Assembly (NCBI RefSeq): GCF_030815125.1
Contig: NZ_JAUSWH010000024.1
Coordinates: forward strand, 1 to 39,930
Direction of reading: 5' to 3'
Length of the DNA stretch: 39,930 nucleotides
From: Allorhizobium paknamense
Lineage (GTDB): Bacteria > Pseudomonadota > Alphaproteobacteria > Rhizobiales > Rhizobiaceae
The position numbers were made by a program, and so were the translations under genes. The notes below the pieces were generated by a model. That model did not search any database. It had not been told where the DNA came from and saw only the letters and a program-made list of their open reading frames with translations. Shown in pieces: positions 22,396 through 30,782 of this stretch; position 1 is the stretch's first letter; each line of letters begins with the position of its first letter.

Positions 22396-24840
22396 ATGAC
22401 ACTCTTTCTGGACGCCGATATTCGCCCGCTGGAGGCAGGCTGGACCCTGCTTCTGACGGAGGCTGGCGCCCATGAGACGCCTGACACCGTTCACCGTGCC
22501 GCCGCCCGCCTTGCCGCTCCCGTTCCCGGCACCGTTGCTGGGGCGCTGGCGAAGGCCGGGCTGTTCGATCCGGACCATCCGGTGCCGCTGCATGGCAAGG
22601 ATGCCTGGTATTTCCGCAGTTTGAAGGGCGAGACTCCCGGACCTGCCCTGCTGCGTTTCGAGGGTCTGGCGAGCATCACTGAAATCTGGCTCAATGGTAA
22701 GCTTGAGCTTACTATTGAAAGCATGTTCGAGCCGCGGGACCTGCCACTGGAACTGACCGGCGAGGATGACCTCGCGCTCTGCTTCCGCGCCCTCGATCCG
22801 CTTCTGTCAAAACGCGGCCCCCGCGCCCGCTGGCGTCCGCAGATGATGGACAGCCAGGGGCTGAGGCTCATCCGCACCACGCTGCTTGGCCATATGCCGG
22901 GCTGGTGCCCCTCCATTCATGCCGTCGGCCCGTGGCGGCCGATCAGCCTGATCCGCCCGGCGGCCCATGCCATTGAAAACCTGCGCCTGACGGCGGATCT
23001 CGATGAAGACGGCACCGGCCTTCTCGACGTAGCCTTCACCTATCAGGGACCGGCCCGAAGCCTCACCCTCTCGGTCGCAGGTGAAAGCGTCACGCTGATG
23101 GCAGATGATGCGGGCCATTACGCCACCCGTCTCACCATCCCCGCCGTCAAGCCCTGGTGGCCCGCCACCCATGGCGAACCGGCTCTGCATGACGTGTCAC
23201 TCCTCCTCGATGGCACCCGCCATTCGCTCGGCCTCACCGGCTTCCGCCGCATCCGCCTGGATCGCGGCGATGACGGCAAGGATTTCGCGCTGATCGTCAA
23301 TGGCGTGAAAATCTTCTGCCGGGGCGCCGTCTGGACCAATGCCGACATTACCCGCCTGCCCGGCAGCGCCGAAGACTATGCCCCCTGGCTGATGATGGCG
23401 CGCGAGGCGGGCATGAACATGCTGCGCATTGGCGGCACCATGGCCTATGAAAGCCCGGATTTCTTCCGGCTCTGCGACCGGCTGGGCCTGATGGTCTGGC
23501 AGGATTTCCAGTTTGCCAACTACGATTATCCGGTGGGTGACGAGGCTTTCGCAGCCCATGTGCGCGATGAAGTCACCGGCCTGCTCTCCGGCCTTCAGGG
23601 CTTGCCTTCGCTGGCGCTTCTGTGCGGCGGCAGTGAAATCGAGCAGCAGGCGGCGATGCTGGGCCTTCCCGCAGGGTCAGGCAAAACACCGCTGACGGAC
23701 GGCATTCTCCCGCAGCTTTCGGCCAGCCTTCGTCCGGATGTGCCCTATATCGGCAACTCCCCCTCCGGCGGCCCCCTGCCCTTCACCGTCAATGAAGGTG
23801 TCAGCCATTATTACGGTGTCGGGGCCTATTGCCGTCCCCTCAGCGATGCGCGGCGCGCAGGTATACGCTTTGCCGCCGAATGCCTGGCCTTTGCGCATGT
23901 ACCGCAGCAGATCACGCTTGACCGGCATCTGCCCGTGCCGCCCGTGCATGATCCGCGCTGGAAGGCTCGCGTGCCGCGGGACCGCGCCGCCTCCTGGGAT
24001 TTCGAGGATATCCGCGATCACTATCTTTCAGAGCTTTATCAGGTCGATCCGGCGCGGCTCAGGCGGGAAGATCCGGCCCGCTACCTGCATCTTGCGCGCG
24101 CCGTCACCGGCGAGGTGCTGGAAGAGTGCTTCGCGGAATGGCGCAGACCCGGCTCCTGCTGCAATGGCGCGCTGATCTGGACCTTCCAGGATCTTCTGCC
24201 CGGCCCCGGCTGGGGCCTGATCGATTCCACCGGCCTGCCCAAGCCCGTCTGGCATGCCGCACGCCGCGCTTTTCAGCCTGTCCGCGTCAGCCTGACGGAT
24301 GAGGGTCTGAACGGGCTTTCCGTGCATGTGGTCAATGACGGGGCGCAGGAAGCCGCGCTCACCCTGACGCTCGCCTGCCTGCGGGAGGGCAAGACGCCTG
24401 CCGTATCGGGCACCAAACCGTTGAGCCTGTCACCGCGCACGGCCCATAGCCTGAACGCCACCGATCTCTTCGGCGCGTTTTTCGATACCACCTATGCCTA
24501 TCGCTTCGGCCCACCGGCCCATGACGTGACGGTGGCGACCCTTTCCGCAGCAGACGGCACGCTGATATCGCAGGCCTTCCACTTTCCGCAGGGCCGCAGC
24601 GCGGCCCGCCATGCCGCTAAGGTGGCGCTGGCGCTTGAAGAAGCCAATGATGGCTGGCGCCTGCGGCTGGAAAGCGACCGGCTGGTGCAATCCATCTCCA
24701 TTGCGCTCGAAAAAGGCCGCCCGCAGGAGGATTTCTTTCACCTCGCACCCGGCCATCCCCGCTCCATCCGGCTGATCGGCACGGAGGGACGACCGAGCGG
24801 CGAGGTCATCGGCTTCGGTCTGTCACCCCAGACGCTCTGA
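22396..24840 (+). CDS. Glycoside hydrolase family 2, beta-mannosidase-like
   Basis: An 814-aa GH2 protein: N-terminal jelly-roll sugar-binding domain (about 30-190), immunoglobulin-like domain (190-285), TIM barrel (about 295-640) and C-terminal beta domains. The stretch GMNMLRIGGTMAYESPDFF then DRLGLMVWQDFQFANYDYP is typical for beta-mannosidases. The acid/base Glu appears as Glu414 (LLCGGSEIEQQ, for the family's GNNE) and the nucleophile as Glu495 (IRFAAECLAF, for SEFG). There is no signal peptide, so it should be cytoplasmic. The ATG at 22396 lies 14 bp after DUF1839 and makes this the last gene of the carrier-protein operon. Its 3' end overlaps the converging hydrolase gene by 18 bp. The substrate may be a (aminoacylated) glycan or lipid-linked sugar. 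Confidence 0.85.
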   Translation: MTLFLDADIRPLEAGWTLLLTEAGAHETPDTVHRAAARLAAPVPGTVAGALAKAGLFDPDHPVPLHGKDAWYFRSLKGETPGPALLRFEGLASITEIWLNGKLELTIESMFEPRDLPLELTGEDDLALCFRALDPLLSKRGPRARWRPQMMDSQGLRLIRTTLLGHMPGWCPSIHAVGPWRPISLIRPAAHAIENLRLTADLDEDGTGLLDVAFTYQGPARSLTLSVAGESVTLMADDAGHYATRLTIPAVKPWWPATHGEPALHDVSLLLDGTRHSLGLTGFRRIRLDRGDDGKDFALIVNGVKIFCRGAVWTNADITRLPGSAEDYAPWLMMAREAGMNMLRIGGTMAYESPDFFRLCDRLGLMVWQDFQFANYDYPVGDEAFAAHVRDEVTGLLSGLQGLPSLALLCGGSEIEQQAAMLGLPAGSGKTPLTDGILPQLSASLRPDVPYIGNSPSGGPLPFTVNEGVSHYYGVGAYCRPLSDARRAGIRFAAECLAFAHVPQQITLDRHLPVPPVHDPRWKARVPRDRAASWDFEDIRDHYLSELYQVDPARLRREDPARYLHLARAVTGEVLEECFAEWRRPGSCCNGALIWTFQDLLPGPGWGLIDSTGLPKPVWHAARRAFQPVRVSLTDEGLNGLSVHVVNDGAQEAALTLTLACLREGKTPAVSGTKPLSLSPRTAHSLNATDLFGAFFDTTYAYRFGPPAHDVTVATLSAADGTLISQAFHFPQGRSAARHAAKVALALEEANDGWRLRLESDRLVQSISIALEKGRPQEDFFHLAPGHPRSIRLIGTEGRPSGEVIGFGLSPQTL

Positions 24841-26601
24841 AGTCGCGAGCGTTATCACCCTTTCAAGATAAAGCGCCCGTGCCGCTGGCGGCGAAAAATT
24901 ATGATCGACACCCGCCAGGATCTCGATCTCCGCATTGCCGTAACGCTTCAATCCCCGGCCATCCACGCCGAATTGCTGGTAGAAATGCTCCAGCCCCACA
25001 TCGTTCTCGCTATAAAGCAGCAGGAGCTTTGCGTTGCGGGCAAGAAGCCGGGCAAAGGCGGTTTTCACCTCCCGGTGCACCAGCCGCGCCTCCGGCGTGG
25101 CGACATGGTTGAGACCGGTTTTCAACAGAAAGCGCCGCCAGCCGACGCGGGCGAAATTGCGCGCCGCATTCTTCAGGTCCACCTTGCCGGAAAAGATCCG
25201 CTTCAGGGTCTGCGGGCTCACCAGCAGCTTGCGATAGGTATCGAGCGAGCGTGGCACGACGGAGAGATTGCCGTCCACCTCCCGCAACGGGTCCCAATAG
25301 AAAACGAAGGGATTGGCAAGACAGGCGGCCTTGATCCGCTCATCCTCAACCAGCGCCCGGAAGGCGAGATAGCCACCGCTGCACCGGCCAATGGCGAGCG
25401 CTGGCAAAAGCTGGCGCGCCTCCAGCAGATCGAGCGCAGCCTTCACATCCAGCAATTGATGTTCTGAATACAGAACCTGTTCGGGCGCGCCGGGAAGCGG
25501 CGGACTGTCACCGACATTGGCAGGGTCGAAGCGCAGGCAGGCAATGCCGCGTTGCGCAAGCTTCCGCGCCATGTCGATATTGTTGCGTCCCCAGCCCGAA
25601 TGGCGGTCATAGGCGGTGTTGAGCAGCAGCACCGTTGCACCGCGTCTTGCGCCGGCAGGCTCGGTCAGCACGCCGTAAAGCCTGCCCTGGGGGCCGAAGC
25701 GCAGGGCCTCTTCGCGAAAACCATCGGTTTCCAGGAGAGCGGGCGCCTCGGATGTCCGCAGATCCCGCCGCAGTTTGGAAGCCTTGCTATCGATCCAGCC
25801 CACCACCGCATGGGCGGTGGCGCGCGGCATCACCGCCATGGCCGGATTGGCCACCATGGCATCATAGCCCTGATACTCCACCCTCTCTACCAGAGGGTTC
25901 AGGGCAAGGGCCGCCTCCGTGAGATCGCCATCTGCCGGGCGCTCGCCGCGCACCACGAAGAGCATCGGCTTTTCGGCCTGCGGCAGCAGGGCAGAGACGT
26001 TGAACCGCTTCAATTCCTCGGCAATGGCGGGCGGCATGGCATGACCCCCGATCGCGACCCGATCCGTGATCCGCACATGCTCGGGCAGGCCAAGCCCGTC
26101 GTCGATCACCCGCGACCAGAACTGCAATTCCCGGACATAGGCGCGGCCCGAGGCCACCGGCGCCATGCTCACCACGCCCGCGACCCGGTCTCCCAACGCA
26201 TCCGCCATGACAAGCGCAAGGGCCGCACCGAGACCGTGGCCGAGCAGGAAAACCGGCGCATCGCCCGTCATCCGCCCAAGGGCCGACAGCGCCTCGCGGA
26301 TGGATTTTCGCCAGCAGTCGAGACTGGTCACCTCATCCAGAGCGTCACCCGTGCCGGGATAATCGAAGCGCAGGCTGGCAATGCCGCGCGCTGCCAGCCC
26401 ATCGGCCATGAGACGGAACAGCTTGTGGGTGCACAGTTCCTCATAGCCCCAGGGCGAAAGAAACAGAACCGCAGCCTGCCGGGCAGGTGCGCCCCGCGCC
26501 TCCGTATAGAGACCGAAACAGTCGGGAAGGCCAATGGGCAAGGCTGCCGGGGTCTGACCCTGCCAGTCTACCATGCCTGTCTCACTGCTTGGATTATCCA
26601 T
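24823..26601 (-). CDS. Tandem alpha/beta-hydrolase protein with two unlike active sites
   Basis: A 592-aa protein made of two alpha/beta-hydrolase domains (about 1-275 and 290-592). Domain 1 has the strand motif LRFDYPGTGDA and the elbow LLGHGLGAALAL, where the nucleophile position is Gly123 rather than Ser, so it looks inactive. Domain 2 has LRFDPANVGDS, the elbow AIGRCSGGYLAF in which Cys407 or Ser408 could be the nucleophile, and a candidate His567 in VDHNFSPP. Relatives include hydrolases linked to exosortase/exopolysaccharide loci. The ATG at 26601 follows GGGGTGGGA and lies 17 bp after the flippase stop, so both are one transcript. It converges on the carrier-protein operon. A thioesterase or acyl transfer role is possible but unproven. 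Confidence 0.8.
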   Translation of the reverse strand: MDNPSSETGMVDWQGQTPAALPIGLPDCFGLYTEARGAPARQAAVLFLSPWGYEELCTHKLFRLMADGLAARGIASLRFDYPGTGDALDEVTSLDCWRKSIREALSALGRMTGDAPVFLLGHGLGAALALVMADALGDRVAGVVSMAPVASGRAYVRELQFWSRVIDDGLGLPEHVRITDRVAIGGHAMPPAIAEELKRFNVSALLPQAEKPMLFVVRGERPADGDLTEAALALNPLVERVEYQGYDAMVANPAMAVMPRATAHAVVGWIDSKASKLRRDLRTSEAPALLETDGFREEALRFGPQGRLYGVLTEPAGARRGATVLLLNTAYDRHSGWGRNNIDMARKLAQRGIACLRFDPANVGDSPPLPGAPEQVLYSEHQLLDVKAALDLLEARQLLPALAIGRCSGGYLAFRALVEDERIKAACLANPFVFYWDPLREVDGNLSVVPRSLDTYRKLLVSPQTLKRIFSGKVDLKNAARNFARVGWRRFLLKTGLNHVATPEARLVHREVKTAFARLLARNAKLLLLYSENDVGLEHFYQQFGVDGRGLKRYGNAEIEILAGVDHNFSPPAARALYLERVITLATSERLG

Positions 26602-26618
26602 CGGTCCCACCCCGAAGT

Positions 26619-28160
26619 TTAACCATCCCGACGGCGTTCGAGGGGCGGCGCCCCTCCGGTGTACAGCAACGAAAGCGCTAAACGCAACCAACGGGCAAGA
26701 CGTTCCGGCAGGCGTGCGGCAATGCCGTCCAGCACGGCGGCATCGGCGGCCGGAACCGCCCTGAACAGGCGTAGCGCACAGAAATAGGCAAGCGCCCCGC
26801 ACAAAATCGCGACAACCACACCCGCAAGGCCCGTGAGTTCCGCCAGCACCGCCAGTGCTGCCACGGCGCAGAGAATGGAGGCCGCCGTCACCTTGAGCAG
26901 GCTCAGCCCAAGCCCGGCCAGCGAACCTTCGAACTTCATCCAGCGCAGCATGGCAAGGCTCATGGCGGTAAAGACAACAATGCGGACAATGGCTGCCCCT
27001 TCCCCGCCATGATAGGGCACCAACAGCAGATCGCCCGCCACCATGATCGCCGCGCCACCCAGGCCGACGTAAAGTCGCTCGCGCACCTTGTCGATGGCGA
27101 AGAGATATTGCGTGGCGATCTGTGTGGCGACCGCAGACGGCACGCTGAGCGCCAGGAACATCAGCATGGAGCCGCTTTCCCAGAAGGCATCGCCAAAGAC
27201 CGCCGTCACCAGTTGCGGGGCAATCGCCGCCAGACCGAAGCTCATCGGCAGGGTGAAATAGGCAAGGCTGCGCACCGCGCCCGCAAACAATTCCACCGGC
27301 AGGCGGCCATCCTTCTTCTGTTGCAGGTGCTCGGAATAATAGGGCACCAGGCTGCCGGACAACTGAATGGGCAGTTGCAGGGCGAGATTGGTCAGTGAAA
27401 AGGCCACCGCATAATAGCCCACCTCCTCCACGCCCTGATGACGCTGGAGAAAGAACAGTTCGATCCGGTTGAGGAAGATGGAATCCACGATGAACTCCAG
27501 CGACAGCACGAAGGAGGAGCCAACCAGATATTTGAAGCCGATGCCGCAGCTGTTCGGCGCATGCCTGAGCAGCGACAGCGCATAGAGGCATTGCGAGGCA
27601 TAGGCCAATACATAGCCTGCCAGGGCCCCGGCGATGCCGAAAAGCAGCGCCCCGGCCACCACGCCAACAAACTGCATGGCTCCCGCCGTCAGCGTCATCC
27701 GGAAAAAGACCGGCACCTGCTGCTCGCCAATCAGGTAATTCTTGGTGAACATGCCGATGGACTGGGTGACGAACAGCACCGCCGTCACCACCAGCACCGA
27801 AGGCGTGGTTTCCGCCCAATGCCTCGTTTCGGCAATCCAGAAAAACATGGCATAAAACAGCAAGAGCAGCAGCGTCGCGCCTACCACCGGCCAGAGCAGA
27901 TAGGCTGCAAAACCGCGCCGCTCAGCCTCGCCATAGCCCTCGGCCTTCAATTGCGGCAGGATGCGCAGCAGAAGAATGCCGGTGCCAAGCTCCGCCACGA
28001 GCGCTGCCGTGCCGGCAAGCCAGACGGAAAAGGCAATGACCCCATTGGCTTCCGGCCCCAGCAGCCGGGCGGCGAAAATGGAGCAGGCAAAGCCCGTCGC
28101 CAGCAGGGTCAGCCCTGCGGCGGCATTGAAGGCGGAATTGGCAAGAATGCCTGTTTTCAT
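26619..28160 (-). CDS. Wzx-type polysaccharide flippase (MOP superfamily)
   Basis: A 513-aa integral membrane protein with about 12-14 hydrophobic helices, starting with GILANSAFNAAAGLTLLATG and the RLLGPEANGVIAFS motif common in Wzx/RfbX flippases. It should move lipid-linked oligosaccharide units across the inner membrane. The ATG at 28160 (preceded by GGGAT) is preferred to an in-frame ATG seven codons upstream that lies in a repeat-like segment. It is first of a two-gene transcript with the tandem hydrolase and divergent from the GT2 gene. With the chain-length and Wzy-like genes nearby it completes much of a Wzx/Wzy-type polysaccharide pathway. Confidence 0.88.
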   Translation of the reverse strand: MKTGILANSAFNAAAGLTLLATGFACSIFAARLLGPEANGVIAFSVWLAGTAALVAELGTGILLLRILPQLKAEGYGEAERRGFAAYLLWPVVGATLLLLLFYAMFFWIAETRHWAETTPSVLVVTAVLFVTQSIGMFTKNYLIGEQQVPVFFRMTLTAGAMQFVGVVAGALLFGIAGALAGYVLAYASQCLYALSLLRHAPNSCGIGFKYLVGSSFVLSLEFIVDSIFLNRIELFFLQRHQGVEEVGYYAVAFSLTNLALQLPIQLSGSLVPYYSEHLQQKKDGRLPVELFAGAVRSLAYFTLPMSFGLAAIAPQLVTAVFGDAFWESGSMLMFLALSVPSAVATQIATQYLFAIDKVRERLYVGLGGAAIMVAGDLLLVPYHGGEGAAIVRIVVFTAMSLAMLRWMKFEGSLAGLGLSLLKVTAASILCAVAALAVLAELTGLAGVVVAILCGALAYFCALRLFRAVPAADAAVLDGIAARLPERLARWLRLALSLLYTGGAPPLERRRDG

Positions 28161-28366
28161 GCAGGGATCCCTTAAGAGCATTTCCAGGCGAAGCGCAGAG
28201 CGGCCCTGCTTCCGGAAAGGCGTGAAGACGAAAGGGTCGTGAGAGGGGCTGTGAACGCCTGAGTGTTGAGTGTCTTATAGAAGAGACCCTTTAACACTTC
28301 CGTAGCGCGGGTCACGTAAGGAAAGAGAGCCCGTGACGGCGATGCGCCACAGCAAGGGGAGCAAGC
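28161..28366. other. Divergent intergenic region between flippase and GT2 genes
   Basis: Holds the control regions of the flippase operon and the GT2 gene. A type A repeat half (AGCATTTCCAGGCG, from 28178) lies just upstream of the flippase start. No convincing promoter could be picked by eye; a short GTCACG/CGTGAC inverted repeat occurs near 28311-28336. No gene is seen. Confidence 0.4.
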
Positions 28367-29212
28367 GTGTTCAGCCTGATTGTTTGCAGTGTGGATCGCA
28401 GCGATGCGCTGGCGCGGCTGTTTCGCTCGCTCGCCAGCCAGACCCTGCGGGATTTCGAAGTGGTGCTGGTCGATCAGAATGCCGATGACCGGCTGGCCCC
28501 GCTGGTGGCGCAGCATGCAGCCGATTTTCCCATCCGCCATGTCCGCTCGCCGCGCGGCCTGTCGCGCGCGCGCAATGCCGGAATTGCGGTGGCGGAAAGG
28601 CCGCTGATCGCCTTTCCCGATGACGATTGCTGGTACCGGCACGAAACGCTCGCCAACGCAAAGGCGCTCTTTTCCACCGATGACAGTCTCGATATTGTCA
28701 CCGGGCGTACCCTCGATGCGCAAGGCCAGCCCTCCGTCAGCCCGTCCGGCGACCGGCGCACCACGATCACCCGGCAGAATTATCTGGCCTGCGGCAATTC
28801 CAACGGCATCTTCGTGAAGGCCGCCTTGCTTGCCCGTATCGGCGGCTTTGACGAAAAGCTGGGCGTGGGGGCACAAACACCTTTTCAGAGCGGCGAGGAA
28901 GCCGATCTTCTGCTGCGGGCCATCGAGAGCGGGGCACGGCTTGCCTATGTGCCGGACCTCATCGTCCATCACGACCAGGTGGTCGCCACTGACAATCCGC
29001 GCCGCATCGAACGCGCCGCAAAATACGGCGCGGGCTTTGGAGCATTGTTGAGAAAGCATGGATTTCCAGGCACCCATATCGCCTATCGCCTGCTGCGTCC
29101 CTTGGCGGGCGCGGCGCTGGCGCTGGCGCGGCGCGACCTCGGCGAAGTGCGCTACAAGATAGCCTGGGCGCGCGGTATCTGGCGCGGCTATCGCGACTGG
29201 CCCAAGCGTTAG
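28367..29212 (+). CDS. Family 2 glycosyltransferase
   Basis: A 281-aa GT-A fold enzyme transferring a sugar from a nucleotide sugar to a growing lipid-linked chain. It begins with the typical FSLIVCSVDRSDALARLFRS; the metal-binding Asp motif is FPDDDCWY and the acceptor-side motif SGEEADLLLRAIESG resembles the usual ED region. No strong membrane helix is present, so it probably associates peripherally. The start is GTG at 28367 with AAGGGGAG upstream. The stop TAG coincides with the first bases of a palindromic repeat (29210-29314). Sugar specificity unknown. Confidence 0.88.
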   Translation: MFSLIVCSVDRSDALARLFRSLASQTLRDFEVVLVDQNADDRLAPLVAQHAADFPIRHVRSPRGLSRARNAGIAVAERPLIAFPDDDCWYRHETLANAKALFSTDDSLDIVTGRTLDAQGQPSVSPSGDRRTTITRQNYLACGNSNGIFVKAALLARIGGFDEKLGVGAQTPFQSGEEADLLLRAIESGARLAYVPDLIVHHDQVVATDNPRRIERAAKYGAGFGALLRKHGFPGTHIAYRLLRPLAGAALALARRDLGEVRYKIAWARGIWRGYRDWPKR

Positions 29213-29314
29213 AGCGCTTTTCGATCTGACTGGATCAGATCGGCGCTCTAACGGTTTATTTTTGAAGCATAATCTTGTCGATCCTCGTTTCACTCCGGTC
29301 GGATTATGCTCTAG
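29210..29314. repeat. Mosaic palindromic repeat type B, copy 1
   Basis: Two adjacent hairpins. The first has arms AGAGCGC/GCGCTCT with inner GATCTGA/TCAGATC; the second has arms AGCATAATC/GATTATGCT. The ends read TAGAGC and GCTCTAG. An almost identical copy lies inverted at 35228-35328. The first three bases are the stop codon of the GT2 gene. Confidence 0.9.
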
Positions 29315-29325
29315 AACCACCAGCC

Positions 29326-30537
29326 TCATGCCCCGGCTCCAACCCATGCCTTTCCGGCAGACCTTGGCAAAGCGTCTGCATAAAGCGCCAGATGTGCCTC
29401 GGTCACGCCCTCCCAGGAATAGCGGGCGGCAGCGCTGACAAGCCGTTGCGGCAGCGCCTCACCTTCCGCAAGCAGATGCCGATAGGCTTTTTCCACCGCA
29501 TCTGCCGCGCGGGCAGGCTTGGAAAAATCGGCAAGCTGCACATCCCGATGCTGCTCGGCCAGGGCCTGATAGGCCTGGTTTGCGTTGAGCACCGGCAGCA
29601 ACCCCGCGCTCATCGCCTCGACCGCGACAAGGCCGAAGCCTTCATAGTCCGAGGCGGAGACGAAGAGCGAGGCTTGTTCCGCCAGCCGTCTCAGGTCGAG
29701 ATCGCCCGGCCGCACATGCAGGTTGACGTGACGCTCCAGCCCATGCGAGGCAATCAGCGCGCTCAAATCGCTTTCCGTCAGATCGGATGGCGCCCCGGCA
29801 ATGTCGAGATGCCAGTCCGGTTCGCGGGCCACCAATGCGGCCATGACGTCGAGCAGGCGCTCCAGCCGCTTGTTGCGGGAAAACCGCCCGATGGTCAGCA
29901 GCCGCCGCCGGGGAGCGCTCGGGGCCAAGCCTGCGAACTTGAGCGTATCCACGCCGTTTTCGATCAGCACAGAGCGATGGCGGTGAATCTTCTGGAAAAG
30001 CGCCAGATCGGACGCGCTGCAGCAGATGATGGCGCGGTAGGCAAACCCGCTCAGCCGAGTTGCCGTATTGAACCAGATGCGTTTCAGGCGGCCGTGGGCG
30101 CTGGTGTGAAAAAAGCCGCCATGGGTGGTGGCCACCATCGGCTTGCCATGGAGGCATCGCCCGAAGGCCAGCGCATCGAAAAAGAAATCCACCCCATGCA
30201 CATGAATAAGGTCCGCATCGGCCAGATGGCGAAACACGGCGGGCGCCAGCGGATAGCGGCTGCTGCCCCGCCAGGGAATACGCACCACCTCCACGCCGTC
30301 GATAACCTCGCGCGCCGCAAGCACGTGGCCGGGATCGGCAAACAGCCGGTCGAGCGTGACCACCCTGACCCGCAAACCCCGCGCCAGCAATTGCCGGGAG
30401 AGATTGCGCACCACATCTTCCAGCCCGCCGCGATTGGGCAGATATTGCCTGACGACCTGCACGACAAGCGGCCGATGAAGATCGGCGGCGCGTGCCTGCT
30501 GCTCCTCCTGTGCCTTGCCGGTAGCCACCATGCCCAT
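29326..30537 (-). CDS. Family 4 glycosyltransferase
   Basis: A 403-aa GT-B retaining glycosyltransferase. N-terminal domain: VRQYLPNRGGLEDVVRNLSRQL with the Gly-rich acceptor loop, and HVHGVDFFFDALAF. C-terminal nucleotide-sugar domain: LLTIGRFSRNKRLERLLDVM and the E-x7-E motif in SDYEGFGLVAVEAMSAG. These are typical of exopolysaccharide GT4 enzymes. Cytoplasmic and probably membrane-associated. The start at 30537 could alternatively be an ATG two codons downstream. It is divergent from the chain-length gene, with a 245-bp gap carrying an inverted repeat. Confidence 0.9.
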   Translation of the reverse strand: MGMVATGKAQEEQQARAADLHRPLVVQVVRQYLPNRGGLEDVVRNLSRQLLARGLRVRVVTLDRLFADPGHVLAAREVIDGVEVVRIPWRGSSRYPLAPAVFRHLADADLIHVHGVDFFFDALAFGRCLHGKPMVATTHGGFFHTSAHGRLKRIWFNTATRLSGFAYRAIICCSASDLALFQKIHRHRSVLIENGVDTLKFAGLAPSAPRRRLLTIGRFSRNKRLERLLDVMAALVAREPDWHLDIAGAPSDLTESDLSALIASHGLERHVNLHVRPGDLDLRRLAEQASLFVSASDYEGFGLVAVEAMSAGLLPVLNANQAYQALAEQHRDVQLADFSKPARAADAVEKAYRHLLAEGEALPQRLVSAAARYSWEGVTEAHLALYADALPRSAGKAWVGAGA

Positions 30538-30589
30538 CCACTGTGAAAATGGCCGTCACCGGCCCCGGAAAGGGCTGGCGACACCATCG

Positions 30590-30681
30590 AGGTTTGTTGC
30601 GCTCTTGCTTATCTTCGTTAGTGCGGCTTTCCCTTTGGGTAAAGCTTCTTGGGCGTTTCCGTCCTGAACTTGCACAAACCT
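30590..30681. promoter_or_regulatory. Spaced inverted repeat in the GT4/chain-length divergent region
   Basis: AGGTTTGT (30590-30597) and ACAAACCT (30674-30681) are perfect inverted copies about 76 bp apart, each with a nearby GC. They frame the centre of the divergent promoter region and could bind one regulator at two sites, for example by looping. No core promoter was clear by eye. Confidence 0.35.
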
Positions 30682-30782
30682 AGTAAAGATTCGTGCTTAA
30701 TTCCGGCAATGCTTATCACTCGTTAACCATGGCCTGCCATGGTGCCGGGTGAGCGGCCTCGCCTGCGAACAGAAGGAAGCTG

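Noticed and set aside
26602..27819. N-terminal extension of the tandem hydrolase to 998 aa
   Set aside because: The extra part is the flippase gene read in another frame; the ATG at 26601 has its own ribosome-binding site.
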